In this document: positions 46,271 to 53,937 of the stretch, piece by piece
Layout: every line of letters begins with the position of its first letter
Position numbering within the stretch: the stretch's first letter is position 1
Source of the DNA: Acidobacteriota bacterium
GTDB taxonomy: Bacteria; Acidobacteriota; Blastocatellia; Pyrinomonadales; Pyrinomonadaceae
Direction of reading: 5' to 3'
NCBI GenBank assembly: GCA_019239425.1
Contig: JAFAZX010000036.1
Coordinates: 1-64,000, forward strand
DNA: 64,000 bases
Made by a program: the position numbers and the translations under genes
Notes under the pieces: model-generated
Seen by the model: only the letters and a program-made list of their open reading frames with translations
Databases searched by the model: none
What the model was told of the DNA's origin: nothing

Positions 46271-48307
46271 ATGCCCGACCCGCTCACCATCACCGCCGCC
46301 GGAGCCTGGGCCTGGGACAAATACGGCAAGTCCATCACCGGCAAAGCCGCGTCCACCCTCAAAGGGGGCTGGGAAAAGTTTAAGTGGAACGACGCGGCAC
46401 AGAAGTACCGCACCAAGGTCAAAAAACTCTATGGCACCATGCAGATCATGGGCATGGCCGAGCCCATAACCTTGGACGACATCTTCACCGAGGCGTACCT
46501 GCTCGACAAGCCGACGGCCTTTTCACGCTTCGACATCGAACGTCTCAAACAAGCCTCCGCCGATCCCAACGCGCCGCCGCCCAGCGCCAAGCGTGTTACT
46601 GGCCTATCGCTAGTTAAGAAGGACAGCAATCTTTTTATCCTCGGCAAGCCGGGCGCGGGTAAAACGACCTTCCTCAAATACATCGCCATACAAGCAGCCG
46701 AACCGCATAGACCTGTCATCGACAAAGTCCCCGTTTTTGTCTCGCTCAAACAGTGGGCCGACTCTGGCAAGGAGCTGCTAGCTTTCATTGAAGAACGCTT
46801 CGACATCTGCGACTTCCCCGAAGCTCGGGCGTTCGTCGTAGAACTACTGAAATCGGGCGGCGCAATCGTGCTGTTCGACGGTTTAGACGAGGTGAACCAG
46901 GAAGGAGGGCAGAGGGACAGGCAGATCCGGCAGATGAATGACTTCATCGAGAAGTACGACCGGACGCAACATCTCATCACCTGCCGCCTCGCTGCCAGCG
47001 ATTACTCCTTCAAGCCCTTCGCCTACGTAGAAATCGCCGACTTCACCCCGAAACAGATTGAGACCTTCGTCGCGAACTGGTTCCGCAACAACGAAGGCGA
47101 GAAGGACGAGGAGACGTGCAGGAGATTTTTGGTCGAGTTTAAGAGTGAAGACAACAAGGGCTTACGTGATCTGGCACGCACCCCACTCCTCCTGACCTTG
47201 CTGTGCTTGTCCTTCAACGAGACGCTGACCTTCCCGCAACGGAGGGTGGAAATTTATAAAGAGGCATTGGACGCGCTGCTGAAGAAGTGGGACTCGACGC
47301 GAAAGATTAAGCGCGACGAGGTTTACCGAAAACTGTCGCTCGGCCACAAAGAAAACATGCTCGCGCGCATCGCGGCCGAGACTTTCGAGAAGAACCGGTA
47401 CTTCATCCCGCAGGCGGACTTGGAAAAACTCATCACGGAGTACGTCAAGAACGTCCCCCCGCACGACACGAACGAAATGGCCGACGGCGAGGCAATCCTT
47501 AAAGCCATTGAGGCGCAACACGGCATCTTCGTCGAGCGCGCACACAAGGTCTACTCGTTTTCACACCTGACTTTTCAGGAGTACTTCACGGCGAAGTACA
47601 TCGTAGACAACGCGGCGAAAGGCACTTTAGCGAGCCTCATCAAAGAACATAGTGCGGACTTGCGCTGGCGAGAAGTATTCTTATTGACGGCCAGTCTCTT
47701 GCCGGATGCAAGTCAATTTATAAAGACTTTTCGGCGCAGCGTTGACGGAATACTGAAGGGTTACGAGAAGCTCATATTGCTGGCGACGTGGGCGGGTGCA
47801 AAGGCGAATTTGGTTCGGGCCGACTCTTGGTCGGTACGGTTCGCATACCTGTTTACGGAACTTCATCATACAATTCGAAGTGACAAACTGTTCGCAGCCT
47901 TTTACCCTGCCCCGGCTCGCGAGCACGTTCATGACATAGACCGCGCTCTCGATTACGCCCTCGGTCGCGCGCGCGCACGAACCTATTTTGAAAAAAGTCA
48001 TAATCGCGCCAGCGATATCGCGAAGGGTTTGGGGTTAAGCAAGCTCGCGAAAGAACTGGCCGACATCCCATCCCCGGAATATTCAGAGAACGCTTGGCAG
48101 GAGTTCGAGAATTCATTGAGACGTTTGATGATAAAGCACCGGGATATAGGACACGAATGGAATTTGACAAATGCCGAACAAGTTAGGTTAGCTGATTACC
48201 TCAACGCTACTCGGTGTCTGAGCGAGTGTTTGGAACTGGCTTTCATCTCTCCTGTTGAAAAGGAGGCCGTATTAAACAGTCTGTATTTGCCTCCGGCCAA
48301 CACATGA
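46271..48307 (+). CDS. NACHT-domain NTPase, candidate antiphage or signalling protein
   Basis: 678 residues. N-terminal ~100 residues form a helical region (KYRTKVKKLYGTMQIMGMAE, then LDDIFTEAYLLDKP) like the helical N-domains that precede NACHT in bacteria. NACHT: LGKPGAGKTT (125-133, Walker A), VFVSLKQWADSG, IVLFDGLDEV (199-208, Walker B), ITCRLAASDY (sensor region), LARTPLLLTLLCL. C-terminal ~250 residues helical, with FSHLTFQEYFTAKYI, a common NACHT/STAND module, and AT-richer DNA. No leucine-rich or WD repeats seen. Bacterial NACHT proteins are known antiphage sensors; that role here is inferred. Starts 1 base after phoH and overlaps ybeY by 4. Confidence 0.85.
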   Translation: MPDPLTITAAGAWAWDKYGKSITGKAASTLKGGWEKFKWNDAAQKYRTKVKKLYGTMQIMGMAEPITLDDIFTEAYLLDKPTAFSRFDIERLKQASADPNAPPPSAKRVTGLSLVKKDSNLFILGKPGAGKTTFLKYIAIQAAEPHRPVIDKVPVFVSLKQWADSGKELLAFIEERFDICDFPEARAFVVELLKSGGAIVLFDGLDEVNQEGGQRDRQIRQMNDFIEKYDRTQHLITCRLAASDYSFKPFAYVEIADFTPKQIETFVANWFRNNEGEKDEETCRRFLVEFKSEDNKGLRDLARTPLLLTLLCLSFNETLTFPQRRVEIYKEALDALLKKWDSTRKIKRDEVYRKLSLGHKENMLARIAAETFEKNRYFIPQADLEKLITEYVKNVPPHDTNEMADGEAILKAIEAQHGIFVERAHKVYSFSHLTFQEYFTAKYIVDNAAKGTLASLIKEHSADLRWREVFLLTASLLPDASQFIKTFRRSVDGILKGYEKLILLATWAGAKANLVRADSWSVRFAYLFTELHHTIRSDKLFAAFYPAPAREHVHDIDRALDYALGRARARTYFEKSHNRASDIAKGLGLSKLAKELADIPSPEYSENAWQEFENSLRRLMIKHRDIGHEWNLTNAEQVRLADYLNATRCLSECLELAFISPVEKEAVLNSLYLPPANT

Positions 48308-48732
48308 TGATTGATGTGGTGAACCGCCAGCGGAAGGTGCGGGTGGATGAGGAGCGCTGGCGGGCGTTCGGCGAGCGCGCGTTGAAGGTCGTGCCGGCGG
48401 GTGGGGCGGGGGCGGTGGTGGCGTTTGTGTCGGATAGGGCGATGCGGGAGCTGAATAAGCGTTGGAGGGGGAAGGGGGGGACGACGGACGTTTTGTCGTT
48501 CCCGGCGGGGCAGGAGGAGTTCGAGAAGGGGGAGGGGGTGAGTCTGGGCGACGTGGTCATCTCGGTGGAGCAGGCGGCGCGGCAGGCCGCGGAGCACGGC
48601 CTGGAGTTCGAGAACGAGGTCGAGCAGCTCATCCTCCACGGACTCCTGCACCTCTGCGGCTACGACCACGAACTGGACGGCGGCGAGATGAACGCGCTCG
48701 AACTAAGGCTGCGCCGCCGGCTCAAGATATAA
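48304..48732 (+). CDS. ybeY: rRNA maturation endoribonuclease YbeY
   Basis: 142 residues. MREL(N)KRWRGK, TTDVLSFP, LGDVVISVEQA and the zinc motif HGLLHLCGYDHE (three His). Trims 16S rRNA 3' end and takes part in ribosome quality control. Normally follows phoH directly; here it starts inside the ATGA overlap with the NACHT gene, so its translation may be coupled to that gene. Confidence 0.95.
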   Translation: MMIDVVNRQRKVRVDEERWRAFGERALKVVPAGGAGAVVAFVSDRAMRELNKRWRGKGGTTDVLSFPAGQEEFEKGEGVSLGDVVISVEQAARQAAEHGLEFENEVEQLILHGLLHLCGYDHELDGGEMNALELRLRRRLKI

Positions 48733-48742
48733 TCCTTTGGTC

Positions 48743-48842
48743 AATAGTGAATGGTAAATGGTGAATGGCAGGCGGCGCGCAGTGCAGGCCGCCTGGCAAA
48801 GTGACTCAGCCACTATTCACCATTTACTATTTACCATTCACC
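48743..48842. repeat. GTGAATGGTAAATG-type inverted repeat with inner stem
   Basis: Left arm 48743-48768 (AATAGTGAATGGTAAATGG...) and right arm 48811-48842 (...CACCATTTACTATTTACC...) pair with a small insertion in the right arm; inside, CAGGCGGC (48769-48776) pairs with GCCGCCTG. Same word family as 52.0 kb. Separates ybeY from the CBS gene. Confidence 0.75.
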
Positions 48843-48846
48843 GATT

Positions 48847-50181
48847 ATGGAGACTCAGATAGAAATCGGGGCGGGCCTGGCGCTGCTGTTGGTGCTGGCC
48901 TTCCTCTCGGCTCTGGACGTGGCGTTCGGCCAGTTGAGCGACGTGGGGCTGCGGCGGCTGACCGGCGAGCGCGAGGAGCGGCCCGGCCGCTCCGTCGAGT
49001 TCCTCGGCGAGGTGCTGGAGAACCGGCCGCGCTTCCGCTTCACCCTGAATGCGGCGATCCAGGTCGTGCTGGTCGCGGTGGTCGTGCTCGTCACGTCGGT
49101 CTGCTTTCAGTTGCTCGGGGCGGAGCGCCGCTTCCTGCTCATCGCGTTCTTCATCGCGCTGGCCTTGACGATACTCTTCCGGCAAGTCATCCCGCGCCTG
49201 CTCGCGGCGGGGAACCCGGAGCGGACGCTCTTGACGCTTTTGTCGCTCTACAGGCCCTTCTACGGCGTGCTCTCCCTCTTCGCGACGCCGCGGCAGGCGG
49301 CGGCCGAGCGCTCGCGGCGCGCGGGCGAAGACATACACCTTACGCGCGCCGCGGAGGCCCCGGCCGCGGAGGCGGAGGGGAACGGCGGCGGCGGGGGCGG
49401 GGACATACAGGCGCTCATCGACGTGGGCGAGGACGAGGGCATCCTCGAAGAGGAGGAGGGCGAGCTCATCCAGTCCATCATCGAGTTCGGCGAGACGCGC
49501 GCCGGCGAGGTGATGACGCCGCGCACGGACATCGTCGCGCTCCCCCTGTCGGCGACCGTGCGCGAGGCGCGCGACGTGATGGAGGAGTCGAAGTACTCGC
49601 GCCTGCCCGTCTACCGCGAGCAGATCGAAGACGTGGTCGGCATCATCTACGTCCGCGACCTGCTCTCCTACTGGGCCGAGGGGCGCGAGGAGGAGCCTAT
49701 CGAGCCGGTGCTCCGGCCCGCCTACTTCGTCCCCGAGACGAAGTCGGTGGACGAGCTGCTCGAAGAGATGCAGAAGACGCACGTACAGCTCGCGCTCGTC
49801 ATCGACGAGTACGGGGGTCTGGCGGGACTCCTGACGGTCGAGGACATCCTCGAAGAGATCGTCGGCGAGATCGAGGACGAGGACATCGAGAGCGAGGAGA
49901 TTGTCGAGATCGTCATCTCCGACGACGGCTACTACGAGGTGCCCGGCTCGACCGAGGTCGGGAAGATCGAGCGGCTCTTCGGCATGGAGATCGAGGACGA
50001 CGACTTCACGACCATCGCCGGCCTCGTCATCAGCGAGTCGGGCACGGTGCCGCCGCCGGGCACGCGCCTCAACTTCCGCGGGCTGGACGTCGAAGTCCTG
50101 GAGGCCGACGAGCGCCGCATCAACCGTCTGCGCCTGCGCCGCACGCAGGAGAACGGCGAGCAGGCGGCCGCGGCCGAATAG
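48847..50181 (+). CDS. CNNM/CorC-type membrane protein with CBS pair
   Basis: 444 residues. DUF21 membrane part (about 1-145, hydrophobic segments around 8-25, 75-95, 96-118), then MTPRTDIVALPLSATVREAR and the paired CBS domains (KYSRLPVYREQIEDVVGI, VIDEYGGLAGLLTVEDILEE) and a C-terminal CorC_HlyC transporter-associated domain (FTTIAGLVISESGTVPPPG). Family linked to Mg2+ efflux or ion homeostasis. CorC-type genes commonly follow ybeY, so the phoH-ybeY-corC order is intact apart from the NACHT insertion. Confidence 0.9.
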   Translation: METQIEIGAGLALLLVLAFLSALDVAFGQLSDVGLRRLTGEREERPGRSVEFLGEVLENRPRFRFTLNAAIQVVLVAVVVLVTSVCFQLLGAERRFLLIAFFIALALTILFRQVIPRLLAAGNPERTLLTLLSLYRPFYGVLSLFATPRQAAAERSRRAGEDIHLTRAAEAPAAEAEGNGGGGGGDIQALIDVGEDEGILEEEEGELIQSIIEFGETRAGEVMTPRTDIVALPLSATVREARDVMEESKYSRLPVYREQIEDVVGIIYVRDLLSYWAEGREEEPIEPVLRPAYFVPETKSVDELLEEMQKTHVQLALVIDEYGGLAGLLTVEDILEEIVGEIEDEDIESEEIVEIVISDDGYYEVPGSTEVGKIERLFGMEIEDDDFTTIAGLVISESGTVPPPGTRLNFRGLDVEVLEADERRINRLRLRRTQENGEQAAAAE

Positions 50182-50225
50182 CTCGCGGCCGTTTTGCAGG
50201 GCGAACCGGTGGGCCGGAGGGCAGC

Positions 50226-50825
50226 TTGTTCTCGTACGCTCTATTCTTACAGGTGACGTTCGCGGCATGGATGGCGCTCGCCCAGACGCAGGGCGGCGCG
50301 GCCGCGGGTTCGGGCGCGCAGTCCGAGTCCGGCGGAGCGTCGGAGAAGGTCTACCAGTTTAACGAGGTGGATAAGCCCGCGAAGATTCTCTCCCGGCCCC
50401 ACCCGGACACGGCCGGGTTCGAAGGGCTCGAGGGCGGCTCGGGCACCATCATGGTCGAGGCCGTCCTGTCGGCGTCCGGGGCGGTGAAAGACGTGAAAGT
50501 GATTAGGCCGCTGCCCGGTTCAATTACCTCGGCGGGGCGGGAGGCCAGGCGCAGGCTGACGGAGAGCGTCCTGCGCGCCGTCTACGGAATCAAGTTCGAG
50601 CCGGCCGTGAAGGACGGCAAACCCGTGTCGCAGAGGATAAAGGTCGCGCACACCTTCGGCCTCGGCAGCGGGGTGATTGTCGGCGACGGCGCGAAGCTCG
50701 TCTACTATCCGGAAGGTTGCGCGGACTACTCCCGCATCACGCCCGGCAAGACGGTCTTGTTCCGCAGTAAGGAAGAGGCCAGGCAGGCCGGGTATAAGAA
50801 GGCGAAGTCGAAGTGCCTCAGGTAG
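50226..50825 (+). CDS. TonB-C-terminal-like protein with Ada-type Cys motif
   Basis: 199 residues from a TTG at 50226 with GGAGG five bases before it. Signal-like N-terminus ([19 protein letters not shown]). Residues about 65-150 match the TonB C-terminal pattern ([40 protein letters not shown]). The end, [20 protein letters not shown], with [16 protein letters not shown], resembles the metal-binding Ada-N-like fold found in surface proteins. Anchoring of a TonB-like domain without TM-Pro region suggests an unusual energy-coupling or binding protein. Function unknown. Confidence 0.75.
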   Translation: MFSYALFLQVTFAAWMALAQTQGGAAAGSGAQSESGGASEKVYQFNEVDKPAKILSRPHPDTAGFEGLEGGSGTIMVEAVLSASGAVKDVKVIRPLPGSITSAGREARRRLTESVLRAVYGIKFEPAVKDGKPVSQRIKVAHTFGLGSGVIVGDGAKLVYYPEGCADYSRITPGKTVLFRSKEEARQAGYKKAKSKCLR

Positions 50826-50866
50826 CCGGCGCGCGCGCGGCACACACAACAACGGGCTGGGGAAGA

Positions 50867-52003
50867 ATGGCGAAGAAGAAGAGCAGATACCTTTCGGGGC
50901 GGCGCATCGACCCGCGCGCGATTGAGGGCGGCGAGACGGTAGCCGACCTCGTGGACGAGACCTTTCTCGCGTACAACGCGGCGCGGCTGCGCGAGGCGTG
51001 CCAGCTGTTCGCGCGGAAGATGCTTGAGCCGGACGTGACCGTCGGCCTCTCCATCACGGGCGCTTTGACGCCCGCGGGGCTGGGGATTTCGGCGCTCATC
51101 CCGCTCATGCGCGCGGGCTTCGTGGACTGGGTCATCACGACCGGCGCGAACCTCTACCACGACACGCACTTCGGCATCGGCCTCGCGCTCCACCAGGGGA
51201 GCACGGCCATCTCGGACGTGACGCTGAGGGAAGAGGAGGTCGTGCGCATCTACGACATCTTCTTCGACTACTCGGTGCTCCTGGACACGGACGCCTTCTT
51301 CCGAAGGTTGATCGAGGGCGAGGAGTTCCAGCGGCCGATGTCCACGGCCGAGTTCCACAACCTCTGCGGCAAGTACGTGCTCGAACGCGAGCGCAAGCTG
51401 GGGATCGAGAACAAGTCTTTCCTCGCCGCCGCGTACGAGTTCGGCGTGCCGCTCTACACTTCGAGCCCGGGCGACTCGTCCATCGGCATGAACGTCGCGG
51501 CGAAGGCCCTGCAGGGGAACAAGCTCGCCTTCGACCCTTCGGCCGACGTGAACGAGACGGCCTCAATCGTCCTCGCCGCCAAGCGCGGCGCCATCCACGG
51601 CCGGGGCGACAGGGGGAAGAAGCACGGCGGCCGCTCGGCCGTCTTCATCCTCGGCGGCGGCAGCCCGAAGAACTTCATGCTCCAGACCGAGCCGCAGATA
51701 CAGGAGGTCTTAGGGATAGACGAGCGCGGGCACGACTACTTTCTACAAGTGACCGACGCGCGCCCCGACACGGGGGGCCTCTCCGGCGCGACGCCGGGCG
51801 AGGCCGTCTCCTGGGGCAAGGTCGACCCCGAGCGCCTGCCCGACGCGGTCGTCTGCTACGTGGACTCGACCGTCGCGCTGCCCCTGATTACCTCCTACGC
51901 GCTCGCGCGCCACCAGCCGCGCCCGCTCAAACGCCTCTACGACCGCCGCGGCGAGTTGATGGAACTGCTGTTGTCGGAGTATGAAAAGTCAGAGAGAAGG
52001 TAA
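50867..52003 (+). CDS. Deoxyhypusine synthase homologue
   Basis: 378 residues from ATG at 50867. DHS fold: [39 protein letters not shown], and the catalytic area [13 protein letters not shown] with Lys equivalent to human Lys329, then [16 protein letters not shown]. In eukaryotes and archaea DHS transfers the butylamine of spermidine to eIF5A; bacteria lack eIF5A, so these homologues probably act on polyamines (homospermidine-like synthase) or another acceptor. No eIF5A-like gene is in the window. Confidence 0.9.
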   Translation: MAKKKSRYLSGRRIDPRAIEGGETVADLVDETFLAYNAARLREACQLFARKMLEPDVTVGLSITGALTPAGLGISALIPLMRAGFVDWVITTGANLYHDTHFGIGLALHQGSTAISDVTLREEEVVRIYDIFFDYSVLLDTDAFFRRLIEGEEFQRPMSTAEFHNLCGKYVLERERKLGIENKSFLAAAYEFGVPLYTSSPGDSSIGMNVAAKALQGNKLAFDPSADVNETASIVLAAKRGAIHGRGDRGKKHGGRSAVFILGGGSPKNFMLQTEPQIQEVLGIDERGHDYFLQVTDARPDTGGLSGATPGEAVSWGKVDPERLPDAVVCYVDSTVALPLITSYALARHQPRPLKRLYDRRGELMELLLSEYEKSERR

Positions 52004-52009
52004 GGGATA

Positions 52010-52080
52010 GTGAATGGTGAATAGTGAATGGTAAATGGATAAAGTCAGCTTCCATTTACCATTCACTATTCACCATTCAC
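52010..52080. repeat. Perfect 30-bp inverted repeat (GTGAATGG type) before the cysteine-cluster gene
   Basis: Left arm 52010-52039 and right arm 52051-52080 are exact complements, 11-base loop. Words GTGAATGG and GTGAATA alternate. A long in-frame start of the next gene is an artefact of it. Confidence 0.9.
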
Positions 52081-52089
52081 CAGAAGAGA

Positions 52090-52557
52090 ATGGTTAAAAC
52101 AATCAAGGACAACCAGCCGCGCACGTACTTCGACTGCACGAAGTGCCCGGCCTTCTGCTGCTCGATCTACGAGCGCGTGCAGGTGACCAAGCGGGACATC
52201 ACGCGCCTGGCGAAACACTTCGGCCTCACCTTCGAGGCCGCGCGCCGCCGCTTCACGAAACGGTGGGAGGACGAGCGCGTGCTGAAGAAGGTCAAGGACA
52301 CGATCTTCCCGGAGACCTGCGTGTTCCTCGACCAGCAGAAGCGCGGCTGCACCATCTACCACGCGCGCCCGGCCGTCTGCCGCGAGTACCCCGACCGCGT
52401 GCGCTGCGCCTACTACGACGTGCTCCAGTTCGAGCGCCGCCAGCAGGACGACGAGACCGTCATCCCCCTCGTCCAGATCACCTTCCGCGAGGTCGAGAAA
52501 GGCCCCGAGGTGGACGACAAGTGCGAGAAGGTCTGGGAGTGGCAGCCCGAGAGGTGA
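52090..52557 (+). CDS. YkgJ-like Cys-cluster metal-binding protein
   Basis: 155 residues from ATG at 52090. Family signature FDCTKCPAFCCSIYERV (CxxCxxxCC), then CVFLDQQKRGCTIYHARPAVCREYP and CEKVW. YkgJ/UPF0153 proteins bind iron or zinc in this eight-Cys cluster and some oxidise; function otherwise unknown. Sits right behind the hairpin repeat. Cytosolic. Confidence 0.88.
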   Translation: MVKTIKDNQPRTYFDCTKCPAFCCSIYERVQVTKRDITRLAKHFGLTFEAARRRFTKRWEDERVLKKVKDTIFPETCVFLDQQKRGCTIYHARPAVCREYPDRVRCAYYDVLQFERRQQDDETVIPLVQITFREVEKGPEVDDKCEKVWEWQPER

Positions 52558-52640
52558 TGGGTGACGGGCGATAAGTGTTAAGATGTGTGCGCGGCGCCTT
52601 GCTTTTTCTTATCACTCATCACTTATCACTTATCACTCCT
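52552..52640. repeat. GTGATAAGTGATGAG-type inverted repeat
   Basis: Left arm 52552-52582 (AGGTGATGGGTGACGGGCG...) and right arm 52608-52640 (CTTATCACTCATCACTTATC...) pair imperfectly; ATAAGTG repeats in both. Left arm overlaps the last codons of the cysteine-cluster gene, and the GGAGG of the next gene follows immediately. Confidence 0.6.
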
Positions 52641-52654
52641 GCGGAGGTAGAAGA

Positions 52655-52876
52655 ATGCGAGAACTCTTGGCGAAGATGGTGGGGAAGAAGATAGACATGT
52701 TCTGCGGCGGCTCGTCGAGCCTGAGGGGCAAACTCGTCAAGGTCGACGAGGGCGTGGCGCACATGGTGGACGAGGACGACCAGATGTTCTACGTCTCCAT
52801 CGAGCGCATCATCGTCTTCAGCGAGACCAAGTCGGGCGAGCAGCGCGCCGGGTTCGTCGTCGGCTTCCGCCGCTAG
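52655..52876 (+). CDS. Small LSm-like (MM0924-type) protein
   Basis: 73 residues from ATG at 52655 with GCGGAGGT upstream. MRELLAKMVGKKIDMFCGGSSS, LRGKLVKVDEGVAHMVDEDD, FYVSIERIIVFSE: an SM-like five-strand pattern, as in small 'MM0924 family' proteins. Possibly binds RNA or acts as an accessory domain; unproven. Followed by a bidirectional hairpin. Confidence 0.7.
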   Translation: MRELLAKMVGKKIDMFCGGSSSLRGKLVKVDEGVAHMVDEDDQMFYVSIERIIVFSETKSGEQRAGFVVGFRR

Positions 52877-52892
52877 GCAGACGCCCATCAAA

Positions 52893-52937
52893 AGCTTCAG
52901 GCCGGCCCCTCCGCGGAGGGCGTCGGCCTGACGTGCT
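52893..52937. terminator. Bidirectional hairpin between convergent genes
   Basis: TCAGGCCG and CGGCCTGA (with CCCTCCGCGGAGGG forming an inner stem), flanked by AAAGCTT upstream and ATCTTTT downstream, so a T-run follows in both directions. Serves the small LSm-like gene and the leftward NlpC/P60 gene. Confidence 0.7.
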
Positions 52938-52954
52938 TCGAAATCTTTTAAAGT

Positions 52955-53602
52955 CTACCTGCCGGCCGCCGCGACGAGCGTCGTCATGGGCACGCGGCGG
53001 AAGCCGACGATGCGCTTCGTCCAGTAGTCGTCGAAGCGCGAGTACATGACGCCGTGGCTGGTCGAGGCGTGGTAGAAGCCGTTCTCGTCGGCGACGATGC
53101 CGACGTGGCGCAGGTTGTTGAAGAAGACCAGCGTCCCGAACTTGTACTTTTCGTCCTCGGTCGGCGGCGCGAACTCGGCCCAGAGGCTCCGTACGGGGGT
53201 GCGCTCGAACGAGACGCCCGCCTGCTGGAAGACGCTCCACACGAAACCCGAGCAGTCGTAGCGACTCGGCCCCGTCGCACCCAGCCTGTAAGGCGTCCCC
53301 AGCCGCTCCTCAATCGCGGACAGCATCGACTGCTCGACGAAAGTCATCCTGCCGGTCGGCACACCGAACCGCGGCTTCGAAGCCTCGGGTTCGGGCTCGG
53401 CTTCGTCCTCCGGCGCAGACTCCACCACGAAGATGTCGTTTTCGAGGCGCGTGCGCCCCTGGTCTTGCGTCTTGGTCGTGGGCTGCGCCGCGGCGGTCGC
53501 CTGGCGCGGGCGCGTGGCGGTCTGCGCCTGCGCGGAGAGCGCCAGAAGGGTCAGCACGGACGCGGCCGCCAGCGTGCGGGGGAACAGTCTGCAAAAATAC
53601 AT
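52955..53602 (-). CDS. Secreted NlpC/P60 peptidoglycan hydrolase
   Basis: 215 residues, signal peptide ending ALSAQAQ, an acidic linker (ESAPEDEAEPEPEASKP) and the C40 domain: RYDCSGFVWSVFQQAGV with catalytic Cys, LRHVGIVADENGFYHAST with catalytic His. Cleaves peptide stems (gamma-D-Glu-diaminopimelate bond in relatives). Probably periplasmic cell-wall remodelling. Confidence 0.9.
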   Translation of the reverse strand: MYFCRLFPRTLAAASVLTLLALSAQAQTATRPRQATAAAQPTTKTQDQGRTRLENDIFVVESAPEDEAEPEPEASKPRFGVPTGRMTFVEQSMLSAIEERLGTPYRLGATGPSRYDCSGFVWSVFQQAGVSFERTPVRSLWAEFAPPTEDEKYKFGTLVFFNNLRHVGIVADENGFYHASTSHGVMYSRFDDYWTKRIVGFRRVPMTTLVAAAGR

Positions 53603-53706
53603 CTAGGGGAACGGTCTCCTCTGCCAAATCTACCGAATTGCCTTGGGGTATTGCTTTCTTGAGGTGAGGCACTGGCAAGCCCTTCGGTGCCAACGCCTGA
53701 AATCCA

Positions 53707-53735
53707 TACTACACAACACTTACAGACACGACAAC
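53707..53735 (-). promoter_or_regulatory. Promoter of the NlpC/P60 gene
   Basis: Minus strand TTGTCG (53735-53730), 17-base spacer, TAGTAT (53712-53707), about 100 bases before the ATG. In the remaining 53736-53937 no clear + strand promoter for the next gene was identified; AAAGGAGA precedes its ATG. Confidence 0.55.
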
Positions 53736-53937
53736 AACCAATGTGACTGTTTCGTGACAGCGCAGCGAGTTCTGCTCAAGATTTGGACGGAAAGGGGACG
53801 TGACTTTCGTTCATCCTGAAGGCGAAAGGACGGGTTCGGTACGGAAATGGGTGACGCAACTCACATAAACTCTTTTCCCGTAGAAATTTCCGGGCGTGGC
53901 GTGATAGCATGCGCCGCCATAAAAGGAGACCGCATTT

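Noticed and set aside
46271..48307. Treating the NACHT gene as part of the phoH inteins or a phage gene
   Set aside because: It has its own start after the phoH stop and full NACHT motifs; no phage structural or integrase genes nearby.
50813..50866. Upstream in-frame start for the deoxyhypusine synthase
   Set aside because: The added residues are not part of the family and overlap the TonB-like gene end; the ATG at 50867 has better context.
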